NCBI GenBank assembly: GCA_004134995.1
Contig: REGP01000006.1
Location: 186,001-250,000 of the forward strand
Direction of reading: 5' to 3'
DNA: 64,000 bases
Origin: Oxalobacteraceae bacterium CAVE-383
Lineage (GTDB): Bacteria; Pseudomonadota; Gammaproteobacteria; Burkholderiales; Burkholderiaceae_D
Of this stretch, positions 16,486 to 26,237 are shown in pieces. How positions within the stretch are numbered: position 1 is the stretch's first letter; every line of letters starts with the position of its first letter. A program made the translations under genes and the position numbers. The notes beneath the pieces are model-generated. The model made no database searches and was not told the origin of the DNA. It worked only from the letters and a program-made list of their open reading frames with translations.

Positions 16486-18617
16486 GTTACTACCCATTTA
16501 GCGCGATCGTCGGCCAGCCGGACATGAAACTGGCGCTGTTGCTGTGCGCGATCGATACCAGCCTCGGCGGCGTGTTGATCTGCGGCGACAAGGGCAGCGC
16601 CAAGAGCACCGCCTCGCGCGCCTTGACGGCGGTGCTGCCGGCGATCAAGCGGCGGCCGGGCTGCCTCTATAACTGCGTGCCGGAAGCGCCCTGCGCCGTC
16701 TGCACGGTCTGCAATGTGGAACATCCCGAGCCGGGCATATCCGGCACGGTGCCGTTTGTCACGCTGCCCCTGGGCGCGACCGAAGACCGCGTGATCGGCG
16801 CGCTCGATCTGGAGCGCGCCATCCGCGGCGCCACCACGCTGCAGGCGTTCAAGCCGGGCATGCTGGCCACCGCGCACCGCGGCGTGCTGTATATCGACGA
16901 AGTCAATCTGCTGTCCGACCATCTGGTCGATGTGCTGCTGGATGTGGCGGCCATGGGCGTCAATACGGTCCAGCGCGAAGGCATGTCGCTGAGCCATCCG
17001 GCGCGCTTCACGCTGATCGGCACCATGAATCCGGAAGAAGGCGACCTGCGTCCGCAATTGCTGGACCGCTTCGGGCTGATGGTCGACGTGCTGGCGCCGC
17101 GCGACAAGGCGCTGCGCACCGAGGTCGTGCGGCGCCGCATCGCCTTCGAAGCCGATCCCGAGGGCTATGCCAAAGGCTGGGAGCGCGAACAGCTGGACTT
17201 GCGCCGGCAAATCTACAATGCGCAGTGCCTGGCGCCGGATGTCGAGGTGAGCGATGCCTTGCTGGAACTGATCAGCCATCTGTGCTGCGAATTCGAAGTC
17301 GCCAGCATGCGCGCGGACATCGTCATGTACAAGGCGGTGCGGGCGCTGGCGGCGCTCGACGGCCGCAACGCCGCGGCGCCTGCCGATGTACGCACCGCCG
17401 CCGAACTGGTATTGCCGCATCGGCGGCGCCGCAAGCCGTTCGAACATCCGGGCCTGGACCGCGGGAAACTGGACCAGCTGATGCAGGATGCGCCGAAATC
17501 CGATGCGGGGCAGTCGCCGCGCGGCGGCCGGCAGCATGCGGAAAAAGCCGAAACGGTCGCCGCATCCGGCGATGATTCGGAGTCTGATATAGGCAGCGAG
17601 ACTGAGACTACGCAAGGCCATGACGGCGGCCGGGAATCCGGCGGCGATTCGGATCGTGGTCCAGATAATGATTCGGACAGTGATTCGGGTCGCGATTCAG
17701 ATCGCGATTCCGATAGTGAATCCGAGCAGGATTCCGATATGGGGAGCGAGCAGAATACGCAGGTGTTCCTTGCTTCGGCAAACGCGGCAAACGCCGCCGC
17801 GCCGCGCATCCGCATTGTAAATCCGCGGGCCAGCAGCATTGCCGGCCGCCGCAACGTTACCGCCAATGCCGAACGCGGACGCACGGTGCGCATCGTGGCC
17901 GATCCCGACGTCAGCGCCGGCGCGATTGCCGTGGGCGCCACCTTGCGCGCCGCGAATTTGCGGCACAAGGCCATGTACGGCCGGAAATCGACCGAGCCGA
18001 TATCGCTCATGCAATCCGATCTGCGGCGCCAGGTCAAGGAAGGCAAGCGCGCCAGCCTGATCCTGTTCGTGGTCGACGCTTCCGGCTCGATGGCCGCGCA
18101 GCGCCGCATGGAAACGGTCAAGGGCGCGGTCCTGAGCCTGCTGACCGATGCCTATCAGCGGCGCGACCAGGTGGCGGTGATCGCCTTCGGCGGCCCGCGG
18201 GCGACGATGCTGCTGGCGCCGACCCGCAGCGTCGACCAGGCCGAAGAGGACCTGCGCGAATTGCCTACCGGCGGCCGTACGCCGCTGCCGCATGCATTGC
18301 AATTGGCATTGACGACAGTCAAGCAGGCCGGCAACGGCAAGGAATGCGCGCCGATCCTGATATTGCTGAGCGACGGCAAGGCCAATGTGGCGCTGGCCGA
18401 AGGCGGCGACGCCTGGCAGGAAAGCCTGGCGCTGGCCGAACAGCTGGCGGCGAACGGCGTGGCGTCGCTGGTGCTGGATACCGAAAACGGCTATCTGCGG
18501 CTGGGACGCGCCGCGCAACTGGCGCAGGTGCTGGGCGCGCAATGCGTGGGGTTGGATGATTTGGGCGCGGATGCAACACACTCACTCGCGCTCGCCGTAA
18601 AAGGACGCATGTCATGA
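16482..18617 (+). CDS. Fused ChlI-ChlD-like chelatase subunit (AAA+ plus VWA)
   Basis: A 711-residue protein joining an AAA+ motor and a von Willebrand A domain, the likely ATPase partner of CobN in place of separate CobS/CobT chelatase subunits. Walker A is GDKGSAKST and Walker B is [10 protein letters not shown]; a Cys cluster ([13 protein letters not shown]) sits in the AAA+ part. Residues about 363-426 are an acidic Asp/Ser/Glu repeat linker. The C-terminal VWA domain has the MIDAS motif DASGSM and a later TGGRTPL. The ATGA overlap with cobN implies coupled synthesis. Confidence 0.9.
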   Translation: MSYYPFSAIVGQPDMKLALLLCAIDTSLGGVLICGDKGSAKSTASRALTAVLPAIKRRPGCLYNCVPEAPCAVCTVCNVEHPEPGISGTVPFVTLPLGATEDRVIGALDLERAIRGATTLQAFKPGMLATAHRGVLYIDEVNLLSDHLVDVLLDVAAMGVNTVQREGMSLSHPARFTLIGTMNPEEGDLRPQLLDRFGLMVDVLAPRDKALRTEVVRRRIAFEADPEGYAKGWEREQLDLRRQIYNAQCLAPDVEVSDALLELISHLCCEFEVASMRADIVMYKAVRALAALDGRNAAAPADVRTAAELVLPHRRRRKPFEHPGLDRGKLDQLMQDAPKSDAGQSPRGGRQHAEKAETVAASGDDSESDIGSETETTQGHDGGRESGGDSDRGPDNDSDSDSGRDSDRDSDSESEQDSDMGSEQNTQVFLASANAANAAAPRIRIVNPRASSIAGRRNVTANAERGRTVRIVADPDVSAGAIAVGATLRAANLRHKAMYGRKSTEPISLMQSDLRRQVKEGKRASLILFVVDASGSMAAQRRMETVKGAVLSLLTDAYQRRDQVAVIAFGGPRATMLLAPTRSVDQAEEDLRELPTGGRTPLPHALQLALTTVKQAGNGKECAPILILLSDGKANVALAEGGDAWQESLALAEQLAANGVASLVLDTENGYLRLGRAAQLAQVLGAQCVGLDDLGADATHSLALAVKGRMS

Positions 18618-19321
18618 TTATCTGCATCGGCGCCGGCCCCGGCGATATCGGCTATCTCACGCAGCGCGGTGCGCAATTGATCGCCGAGGCCGATGTGGTG
18701 GCGGGCTTCGACGCCGTATTGGCGGTGGTGCAAAGCATCATCCCGGCCACGGCTGAAACGGTCAAAATGAATTACCGCGACCAGGTCGCGCAGCTCGACC
18801 TGGTCGCGCAAGCCCACCATGCCGGAAAAAAATGCGTGGTGGTGTTCATGGGCGATATCCATTTCAGCGGTTTTCAATATCTGGAACGTGTCGAGCGCGC
18901 CTGCGGCCATCCGGTCGAGACCTTGCCCGGCATTTCATCGGCACAGATCCTGGCCTCGCGCGCCAAGGTCTGTTTTGACGAAACCACTTTCATTACCTTC
19001 CACCGCCGCGGCGACCTGACGCCGTTCAAGCGCCATCTGGTGCATGTGCTGCAGGACGATCGCAACGCCATCGTGATTCCCTGTCCGTGGGATGCGGCGC
19101 GTTCGTTCATGCCGCGCCATATCGCGGCCTATCTGCTGGAGCAGGGCGTGGCGGCCGATCACCCGACCGAAGTCTGGGAAAACCTGACCCGCGGCGAAGC
19201 CGAATGGCACGGCACGCTGGCCGATTGCGCAGGCATCGAGTTCAGCGACATGAGCATCATGCTGATCCGCACCCGCGCGCCGATGGCGAGCCAGATCGAA
19301 GCGCCGCCGGGAGCCGCCTGA
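18614..19321 (+). CDS. cbiE: Cobalt-precorrin-7 (C5)-methyltransferase
   Basis: SAM-dependent corrin C5 methylase of 235 residues, tetrapyrrole methylase fold. Visible motifs are [46 protein letters not shown], and the late region [19 protein letters not shown] typical of CbiE/CobL. It is a stand-alone CbiE: there is no fused or adjacent CbiT (C15-methylase/decarboxylase). It overlaps both neighbours (ATGA at the start, TGATG at the end). Confidence 0.9.
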   Translation: MIICIGAGPGDIGYLTQRGAQLIAEADVVAGFDAVLAVVQSIIPATAETVKMNYRDQVAQLDLVAQAHHAGKKCVVVFMGDIHFSGFQYLERVERACGHPVETLPGISSAQILASRAKVCFDETTFITFHRRGDLTPFKRHLVHVLQDDRNAIVIPCPWDAARSFMPRHIAAYLLEQGVAADHPTEVWENLTRGEAEWHGTLADCAGIEFSDMSIMLIRTRAPMASQIEAPPGAA

Positions 19322-20985
19322 TGGAAGCCATGCGATCGGCGGCCGCAACAGCAACAACCGCAACCGCAACCACGGTGCAGTTCGAGCATGATTTCGGCAT
19401 CGTGATCGCCGGCCATGGCAGCCGCGATCCGGCCAGCGTGCGCGAATTCGAAGCGCTGGTGGAACTGGTGCGGGCCCGCGCCGGCGAGGCGTCGGCTGCA
19501 TCCACTGCATCCACTATCGTCACGCATGGCTATCTGGAATTCGCCGCGCCCACCATCACCGCCGCGATCGAACAGAATATCGCCGCCGGCAGCCGCCGCA
19601 TCGCGGTCGTGCCCGGCGTCCTGTTGGCGGCGCGCCACGCCAAGAACGATATGCCGAGCGAAATGCTGGAGGCCGCGCGGCGCCATCCCGACACCGAACT
19701 GCATTTCGGCGCGCCGCTGGATCTGCATCCGAAACTGCTGCAACTGGCGCAGCAGCGCATCGTGGAAGCCGAGGCCGGCGCACCCGCGACGGTCGCGCGC
19801 GCCGACACCTGCCTGGTGCTGGTGGGGCGCGGCACCACCGATCCTGACGCCAACGGCGACATCGCCAAGCTGGCGCGCATGCTGGAAGAGGGCATGGGCT
19901 TCGGCGCGGCGGCGGTATGTTATTCGGGCGTGGCCGCGCCGCTGGTGGCCGACGGTTTGCGCATGGCGGCGCGGCAGGGATACCGGCGCCTGATCGTGCT
20001 GCCGTTTTTCCTGTTCGACGGCGTGCTGGTCAAGCGCATCTATGCGGCGGTCGACGATATGCGGGAGCGCGAGCCGCAGTTGGAAATATTGAAGGCCGGT
20101 TATTTCGGCGCCGATCCGCTGGTCGCCGAAGTGATGATCGAACGCGCGCGCGAGGCGATCGAAGGCCGCGCCGCGATGAATTGCTCGCTCTGCAAATACC
20201 GGGTGCAGATCGTCGGCTTCGAACATCAGGTCGGCGAAGCGCAGCGCGCGCATCATCTGCCGGTGCAGGGTTTGCTGGCGAGGGAGCAGGCCAATGCGCA
20301 GGCCAATGAGAAGGCCACTGCGCAGGCCGGCGTGTTCCCGCCATACGAAGCCCATCCGATCGAAATCGAAAGTTTCCGCATCATCGCGGCCGGCCGCGAC
20401 TGGTCCGCGTTCCCCGCCGCGCATTTGACCGTGCTGCAGCGCCTGGTGCATACCAGCGGCGATTTCCAGGCCATCGACGATTTGTTCATCTCCGCCGGCG
20501 CGATCGAAACCGGCATTCGCGCGCTGCTGCGCTGCAAGCGTGTGGTGACCGACGTCACCATGGTGCAGACCGGACTCAAGCGCGCCTTGCTGGAACAGCT
20601 CGGCATCGATACCTGGTGCAGCGTGCACGACCGCGAAACGCATCTGATCTCGCAGGCGCAAGGCATTACCCGTTCGGCCGCGGGAATCCGCCGCGCCTGG
20701 GAAAAATTCGGCAACGATATCGTATTGGCCATCGGCGACGCGCCGACCGCCATCATGGAAGCCACGCGCCTGATCCGCGAGCATGGCTGGCGGCCGCAAC
20801 TGGTGATCGGCCTGCCGGTCGGCTTTGTCGGCACGCGCGAAAGCAAGGACGACCTGCGCCGCTGCCTGCAGGTGCCGCGCATCACCAATGCCGGCACCCG
20901 CGGCGGATCGCCATGGGCGGCCAGCGTGGTGAACGGCCTGATGATCGACGCGGTCACGCAATTGCATGAGCGCTCCGTCCAATAA
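19321..20985 (+). CDS. Fusion of sirohydrochlorin cobaltochelatase CbiX and precorrin-8X methylmutase CbiC
   Basis: A 554-residue two-enzyme protein. Residues about 20-290 are a long-form CbiX with [29 protein letters not shown] and [15 protein letters not shown], inserting cobalt early in the anaerobic route. After a Gln/Asn/Ala-rich linker (about 310-335), residues from about 341 are CbiC/CobH, with [32 protein letters not shown] and [16 protein letters not shown]. CbiC shifts the C11 methyl to C12. Cys-containing MNCSLCKYR before the linker may bind a metal or cluster. The start overlaps the cbiE stop. Confidence 0.93.
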   Translation: MEAMRSAAATATTATATTVQFEHDFGIVIAGHGSRDPASVREFEALVELVRARAGEASAASTASTIVTHGYLEFAAPTITAAIEQNIAAGSRRIAVVPGVLLAARHAKNDMPSEMLEAARRHPDTELHFGAPLDLHPKLLQLAQQRIVEAEAGAPATVARADTCLVLVGRGTTDPDANGDIAKLARMLEEGMGFGAAAVCYSGVAAPLVADGLRMAARQGYRRLIVLPFFLFDGVLVKRIYAAVDDMREREPQLEILKAGYFGADPLVAEVMIERAREAIEGRAAMNCSLCKYRVQIVGFEHQVGEAQRAHHLPVQGLLAREQANAQANEKATAQAGVFPPYEAHPIEIESFRIIAAGRDWSAFPAAHLTVLQRLVHTSGDFQAIDDLFISAGAIETGIRALLRCKRVVTDVTMVQTGLKRALLEQLGIDTWCSVHDRETHLISQAQGITRSAAGIRRAWEKFGNDIVLAIGDAPTAIMEATRLIREHGWRPQLVIGLPVGFVGTRESKDDLRRCLQVPRITNAGTRGGSPWAASVVNGLMIDAVTQLHERSVQ

Positions 20986-22153
20986 TCGCGAAACGGCGCC
21001 GGAATTGCGGCGCGCCGAATTCGACCTGTGCGTACTGGCCGATAACGGCCTGCGGCGCGGACGCACCACCGGCAGCTGCGCGACCGCCGCGGTGATCGCG
21101 GCGCTGGCGATGCTGCTGCGCGGCGAACGGCGCGACAAGGCCGAGGTGGCGCTGCCGGACGGCCTGCATTTCCTGCTGGTGCCGATCATGGCGGTGCGGC
21201 GGCTGAATGCATCGACGGTGCGGGCAGATGTATTGAAAGACGGCGGCGACGATCCCGACAATACGCACGGCGCGACGATCTTCGCCGAAGTGCGGCGCAA
21301 CGACTGCGGCCAACTGCGGTTTTTTGCCGCGGAGGGGGTCGGCACCGCGACGCAGCCCGGCTTGCGGGTGGCGGTCGGCGAGCCGGCCATCAATCCGGTG
21401 CCGCGCGCGATGATGCGGCAGGCGGCGGCGGAGCTGCTGGCGGAATTTGGCGAAAATGCGGACCAAGGTTTCGATCTGGCGATCGGCTGCGAGAACGGCG
21501 AAGTCATCGCGCGCAAGACCTTCAATCCGCGGCTCGGCATTGTCGGCGGCATTTCGATACTCGGCACCTCGGGCATCGTCGAGCCGATGTCGATGGCTTC
21601 GTGGGTGGCGTCGATCGAGGTGTATGTGCGGGTGGCGCTGGCAGGCGAAGCGCCGGCGGTGGCGTATCTGCCCGGCAAGATCGGACGCGGTTTCGCGCGC
21701 GACGTGCTGGGCCTGAGCGAACAGCGCACCGTGCAGATCGCCAATTTCCTGGGTGACGCGCTCGATTTCACCCAGGCCGCGCTGGAACAGGAAGGACGCC
21801 GTTTGCCGGTGCTGTGGCTGGCCGGCCATCCGGGCAAGCTGGCCAAGGTGCTGGCCGGCGTATGGGATACGCATTCGAGCAAGAGCGACATGGCCATGGC
21901 GAGCGTGGCCGAAGCGGCGCGGCAACATGGGTGCAACGCGCAAATAGTGGAAAGCATGGAGCAGGCAAATACAGTGGAAGCAACCATCGATATCTTGAAA
22001 TCCGGACTGGGCGAGACCGAGGCGCGGGCATTCTGGCGCGGCGTCGAGCAACGCATCGCACAACTGGTGCAGGCACGCGCGCCGGCAGTGGCGCGGGTGG
22101 AAGTCAGGCTGTTCGACCTGGCCGGCAAGCTGCTCGGCGCGGAGGCCGCATGA
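20966..22153 (+). CDS. cbiD: Cobalt-precorrin-5B C1-methyltransferase
   Basis: Anaerobic-route C1 methylase of 395 residues. The family signature [19 protein letters not shown] is near the N-terminus, followed by [43 protein letters not shown] and the late [15 protein letters not shown]. Its presence, with CbiG and CbiX, marks the oxygen-independent pathway. It overlaps the cbiX-cbiC fusion by 20 bases and the next gene by 4. Confidence 0.95.
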   Translation: MSAPSNNRETAPELRRAEFDLCVLADNGLRRGRTTGSCATAAVIAALAMLLRGERRDKAEVALPDGLHFLLVPIMAVRRLNASTVRADVLKDGGDDPDNTHGATIFAEVRRNDCGQLRFFAAEGVGTATQPGLRVAVGEPAINPVPRAMMRQAAAELLAEFGENADQGFDLAIGCENGEVIARKTFNPRLGIVGGISILGTSGIVEPMSMASWVASIEVYVRVALAGEAPAVAYLPGKIGRGFARDVLGLSEQRTVQIANFLGDALDFTQAALEQEGRRLPVLWLAGHPGKLAKVLAGVWDTHSSKSDMAMASVAEAARQHGCNAQIVESMEQANTVEATIDILKSGLGETEARAFWRGVEQRIAQLVQARAPAVARVEVRLFDLAGKLLGAEAA

Positions 22154-22917
22154 GCCTGCGCGAATCGACAGCAATGGGCCATTTCTGGGGCATCGGCGTG
22201 GGGCCGGGACCGCAGGGCTATTTGCCGTTGGCGGCACTGGAAGCATTGCAGGGCGCGGATCTGATTTTCACGCCGCGCGCGCGCGGGGCGGAAACCTCGG
22301 TCGTGCTGCAATGCCTGGCCGGAATCGGGCTGGACGCCGCGCGCCTGCGTGAAATCGAATTCAATATGGACCCCGACCGCAGCGTGCTGCGCAGCCATTA
22401 CGGCGACCTGGCCGACAGCATCGCCGCCGAATTGCGCGCCGGCCGCAGCGTCGCCTATCTGACCATCGGCGATACATTGACGTATTCAACCTACGGCTAC
22501 GTGCTGGCCGCGCTCAAGCAACGCCTGCCGGGCTTCGCGCATCGCACCTTTCCCGGCATCACCAGCTATGCGGCGGCCGCGGCGGCGATGGACTGGCCGC
22601 TGGGCGAGGGCAAGCAGCGCATGCTGGTGCTGCCGTGCCCGGACGACGCGGCAGCCTTGCGCGCCGACATCGAATCGCACGATATCGTGGTGCTGATGAA
22701 AATCGGCGCGCGCCTGGAGTGGGTGCTGGCGCTGCTGCGCGAGATGGGCATCGCGCGCCATTGCGCATTTGCGCGCAAGATCGGGTTGCCGGGCGAATTG
22801 CTGGCGCCCGATGCGGAGCATCTGGATGCAAGCCGGGCCAGCGGCTATCTGGCCACCTTGCTGATACGCAAGACCGCCGTGGAACAAAGAGCGGAATTCG
22901 GCGGCGCCAAAGCATAG
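22150..22917 (+). CDS. cobI: Precorrin-2 / cobalt-factor II C20-methyltransferase
   Basis: SAM-dependent C20 methylase of 255 residues. Motifs are WGIGVGPGPQGYLPLAALEA, IGDTLTYSTYGYVLAAL, FPGITSYAAAAAAMDWPL and VVLMKIGARLEWVLALL. The sequence fits either CobI or CbiL; in this operon the substrate is probably cobalt-factor II. The start overlaps the cbiD stop as ATGA. Confidence 0.9.
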   Translation: MSLRESTAMGHFWGIGVGPGPQGYLPLAALEALQGADLIFTPRARGAETSVVLQCLAGIGLDAARLREIEFNMDPDRSVLRSHYGDLADSIAAELRAGRSVAYLTIGDTLTYSTYGYVLAALKQRLPGFAHRTFPGITSYAAAAAAMDWPLGEGKQRMLVLPCPDDAAALRADIESHDIVVLMKIGARLEWVLALLREMGIARHCAFARKIGLPGELLAPDAEHLDASRASGYLATLLIRKTAVEQRAEFGGAKA

Positions 22918-22954
22918 AATCCGAAGAAAACAGTAACAAGAAGAGAAATCGAGC

Positions 22955-23776
22955 ATGAAAGTCTATTTTGTCGGCGCCGGTCCGGGCGCACCCGATCTGA
23001 TCACCCTGCGCGGCGCCAAACTGCTGGGCCAGGTAAAAATGGTGTTGTACGCCGGCTCGCTGGTGCCGGTCGAGATGCTGCGGCATTGCGATCCGGCGGC
23101 CGAACTGATCGATACCGCCAAGCTGGACCTGGAACAGCAGCAGGCCTGCTACCAGCGCGCCCAGGCCGCCGATTGCGACGTGGTGCGGCTGCATTCCGGC
23201 GATCCGGCGATCTATGGCGCCACCGCCGAACAGATGCGCCGTCTCGATGCGCTCGGCATCGCTTATGAAGTGGTGCCGGGCGTATCGTCGTTTACCGCGG
23301 CGGCGGCGGCGGTGCAGGCCGAGCTGACCAAGCCGGAAGTGTCGCAAAGCGTTATCCTGACGCGTGTGTCGGGGCGCGCCTCGGCGGTGCCGGAACTGGA
23401 ATCGATCGCCCGGTTGGCCGAGCATCGCGCCACCATGTGCATTTTCCTGTCGGGGCCGCATCTGAAGAAGATCGTCGGCGATCTGCGCCTGCATTACCCG
23501 CCGGAGACGCCGGTGACGCTGGTCTACCGCGCCAGCTGGCCGGAGCAGAAAACCTATCAGGGCACACTGGCGACGGTATTGTCAGAAACCAAACGCGGCG
23601 CCTGGAATCTGACCACGATGATGCTGGTCGGCGCCGCCCTGGACCGGGGCGAACAGGCCGAATCGAGCCTGTATTCCAAGGATTTCACGCATCTGTTTCG
23701 CGTCGTCAAAAAAAAGCGCAAGCCTAAAAATGCCGAAGCAATCACCATGCAGCACAGCGAAAAGGAGACACTCTGA
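22955..23776 (+). CDS. cobM: Precorrin-4 / cobalt-precorrin-4 C11-methyltransferase
   Basis: C11 methylase (CobM/CbiF) of 273 residues: VYFVGAGPGAPDLITLRGAK, LHSGDPAIYGATAEQMRRL, VPGVSSFTAAAAAVQAELT, and ILTRVSGRASAVPE. A Lys-rich tail (KKKRKPKN) extends past the usual end. A 37-base gap separates it from cobI, the largest in this operon, and the gene overlaps cbiG by one base. Confidence 0.92.
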   Translation: MKVYFVGAGPGAPDLITLRGAKLLGQVKMVLYAGSLVPVEMLRHCDPAAELIDTAKLDLEQQQACYQRAQAADCDVVRLHSGDPAIYGATAEQMRRLDALGIAYEVVPGVSSFTAAAAAVQAELTKPEVSQSVILTRVSGRASAVPELESIARLAEHRATMCIFLSGPHLKKIVGDLRLHYPPETPVTLVYRASWPEQKTYQGTLATVLSETKRGAWNLTTMMLVGAALDRGEQAESSLYSKDFTHLFRVVKKKRKPKNAEAITMQHSEKETL

Positions 23777-24567
23777 TGAGCGAAGACCAAACTCTGGGCA
23801 TCTGGCCGGTGCGGATTGAAGGGGAAGCGCTGGCGCTGCATTTGCAGGAACGGCTGGGCGGCACGCTGTATCGCCCGTGGCTGCAGGCCGAACTGCCGCA
23901 GAAAAGCCAATTCGCGGCGGCTTACGGCGTCGGCCGCCATTCCAAGTGGATCATGCTGGGCGCCAGCGGCATTGCCCTGCGTTTTCTGACAGGACTGATC
24001 AAGGATAAATATACCGATCCGGCCGTGGTGCTGATGGACGAGGCCGGCCGCTTCGCCGTGTCGCTGCTGGCCGGCCATGAAGGCGGCGCCAATCAGCTGG
24101 CGTATAAAGTCGCCAACACGGTCGGCGCCGTGCCGGTGGTGACCACCGCGACAGAGGCGCTGAAGCCGTTCGTGCTCGGCCTCGGCTGCCGCAAGGGCGT
24201 GCCGGTGGAGCGCATCGAGGCGGCCGTGCTGCTGGCCCTGAACGGCCGCTCGCTGCAGCAGATACGCGAAATCGCCACGGTCGACCTGAAAGCCGAAGAA
24301 CCGGGACTGCAGGCGTTTTGCGCCGCGCATGATATTCCGCTGCGCGTGTTTTCGCATGCCACGCTGGCGGCGCGCGCCTGGTGCGGCAAGCCGTCGGAAT
24401 GGGTGCGCGAAAATATCGACCTGGACGGCGTCTGCGAACCCTGCGCGCTGGTGGCCTGCGCGCGCGGCGAGCTGATCGTGCCGAAAACCACATTGGACGG
24501 CGTGGCGGTGGCGATCGCGCACGACTTGAACGATATCTGGCGAGACGGCGAAGGAAGCCCTGCATGA
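23776..24567 (+). CDS. cbiG: Cobalt-precorrin-5A hydrolase CbiG
   Basis: Opens the ring-contracted lactone and releases acetaldehyde in the anaerobic route; 263 residues. The central domain has IMLGASGIALRFLTGLIKDKY, VVLMDEAGRFAVSLLAGHEG and GANQLAYKVANTVGAVPV. The C-terminal CbiG domain begins at LGLGCRKGVPVERIEAAV. It overlaps cobM and the cobJ-cobK fusion. It is shorter than some CbiG proteins and is not fused to another enzyme here. Confidence 0.92.
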   Translation: MSEDQTLGIWPVRIEGEALALHLQERLGGTLYRPWLQAELPQKSQFAAAYGVGRHSKWIMLGASGIALRFLTGLIKDKYTDPAVVLMDEAGRFAVSLLAGHEGGANQLAYKVANTVGAVPVVTTATEALKPFVLGLGCRKGVPVERIEAAVLLALNGRSLQQIREIATVDLKAEEPGLQAFCAAHDIPLRVFSHATLAARAWCGKPSEWVRENIDLDGVCEPCALVACARGELIVPKTTLDGVAVAIAHDLNDIWRDGEGSPA

Positions 24568-26237
24568 GCGGTGTATTGAATCTGGTGTCGGCCGGTCCAG
24601 GCTTCGCCGACATGATCGTGCCGCGCGCCGAAGCGGCCTTGCGCGGCAGCGACGTCATCGTGGCCTATGAACTGTATTTGCGCTGGGTTGCGCCCTGGCT
24701 GGACGGCAAGGAAATCCATACGCCGCCGCTGACCCAGGAACGCGAGCGCGCGCTGCTGGCGATCGAGAAGGCGCGCGGCGGCGCCAAGGTGGCGCTGATT
24801 TCCAGCGGCGACATCGGCATCTATGCGATGGCGGCGCTGGCGTTCGAGGAAATGCGCGAAGACGATGCCTATGAAGTGAATGTGATTCCCGGCATTACCT
24901 CGGCCAATGCCTGCGCGTCGCTGCTGGGATCGCCTTTGTCGCACGATTTCGCCACGCTGAGCCTGTCCGATTTGCTGTGTCCGTGGGAATGGATAGAACA
25001 CCGCGCGCGCCATATCGCCCAGGCCGACCTGGCCTGCGTGTTGTACAACGTCCAGAGCGCCGGCCGCCGGGAGGGTGTGTACCGCGTGCTCAAGCTGATG
25101 CTGGAATCCAAGGCGCCGCATACGCTGTGCGGCGTCATCAGGAATGCCTACCGGCCGGGACAGGAAGTGGCGATTTACCGGCTGGACGAATTACCGGCGC
25201 TGCAATTCGACATGCTGACCACCATCGTGATCGGCAACCGCTTCACGCAGCGCAAGCGCGGCTGGATTTTTACGCCGCGCGGCTATAACGACTGGTCGGC
25301 GGATGCCGATGCCGATATGCCGACGCCAGTGCTGGTGCCAATGCCAACGGCGGCGGATAAGACCGGACCGGCATCCGCATCCGCGTTCGCCGGCGGGCCG
25401 GAAGCCATGCCCGCAAACGCGGTATGGGTCTTTTCCGGCACCGGTGACGGCAATGCGCTGGCCAAGGCGGTGGCGGCGCAGGGTGCGCCCGTGGTGGTGT
25501 CGGCAGCCACCGAGTATGGCGCCAGCCTGGCCGCGCAGGATTGCCCGGGCGTATCGGTCTGGGCCGGCCGGCGCGGCGTCGAAGCGCGGCGCCAGGCATT
25601 GCGGCGCAGCGGCGCGCGCGTGCTGCTGGACGCCACGCATCCTTTCGCCACGGCGATTTCGACGCAATTGATAGCGCTGTCGGCCGAGCTCGGCATTCCC
25701 TATCTGCGCTATGAACGGCCGAGCGGTCTGGGCGGCGAAGCCATGCAGGAAGGCAGCGGCGTCGAGCTGTGCGATTCCATGGAACAGGCCGCGGCCAGCG
25801 CGGCCGCATTTGCGGCAAGCGGCAAGCGCATATTCCTGGCGACCGGTTCCAAGGATCTGGCGCAGTTTCTGCAGGCCCCCGGCGCGGCGCAAGGCGAATG
25901 GTTTGCGCGCGTCACGGCCGAACCGGAATTCGTGCAGCGCGCGCTCGATCTCGGCATTCCGCGCAGCCGGCTATGCGCCATGCAAGGCCCGTTTTCGCAA
26001 GGCTTCAATGAGGCCTTGTGGCGCGATTGGAACATCGATTGCGTGGTGACCAAGGATGCCGGCGACGTCGGCGGCTACGGCGCCAAGCTGGCCGCGGCGC
26101 GCGCGCTCGGCATTCATCTGATCGTGGTGAAACGTCCCGTGCTGGATTATCCGGCGGCGGTAGGCACCGTCGATGCCGCCTTGCGCCAATTGGCCTCGTG
26201 GAACGTATTGAACATGCGGGACGAAGCGCTGCAATGA
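24564..26237 (+). CDS. Fusion of precorrin-3B C17-methyltransferase and precorrin-6A reductase
   Basis: A 557-residue bifunctional protein. Residues 1 to about 245 are CobJ/CbiH, the ring-contracting C17 methylase: LNLVSAGPGFADMIVPRAEA, ISSGDIGIYAMAALAFEE, VIPGITSANACASLLGSPL, GVIRNAYRPGQEV. An Asp/Ala/Pro linker of about 45 residues follows. From about residue 287 (VWVFSGTGDGNALAKAV) it is CobK/CbiJ, with DATHPFATAIS, YLRYERPSGLG, IFLATGSKDL and VVTKDAGDVGGYGAKLAAA. The ATGA overlaps at both ends mark it as part of the operon. Confidence 0.93.
   Translation: MSGVLNLVSAGPGFADMIVPRAEAALRGSDVIVAYELYLRWVAPWLDGKEIHTPPLTQERERALLAIEKARGGAKVALISSGDIGIYAMAALAFEEMREDDAYEVNVIPGITSANACASLLGSPLSHDFATLSLSDLLCPWEWIEHRARHIAQADLACVLYNVQSAGRREGVYRVLKLMLESKAPHTLCGVIRNAYRPGQEVAIYRLDELPALQFDMLTTIVIGNRFTQRKRGWIFTPRGYNDWSADADADMPTPVLVPMPTAADKTGPASASAFAGGPEAMPANAVWVFSGTGDGNALAKAVAAQGAPVVVSAATEYGASLAAQDCPGVSVWAGRRGVEARRQALRRSGARVLLDATHPFATAISTQLIALSAELGIPYLRYERPSGLGGEAMQEGSGVELCDSMEQAAASAAAFAASGKRIFLATGSKDLAQFLQAPGAAQGEWFARVTAEPEFVQRALDLGIPRSRLCAMQGPFSQGFNEALWRDWNIDCVVTKDAGDVGGYGAKLAAARALGIHLIVVKRPVLDYPAAVGTVDAALRQLASWNVLNMRDEALQ

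Noticed and set aside
19159-22398. A minus-strand open frame of 1079 codons across cbiE, cbiX-cbiC, cbiD and cobI
   Set aside because: It is antisense to four clearly recognised genes with conserved motifs. Its composition is that of a shadow frame.
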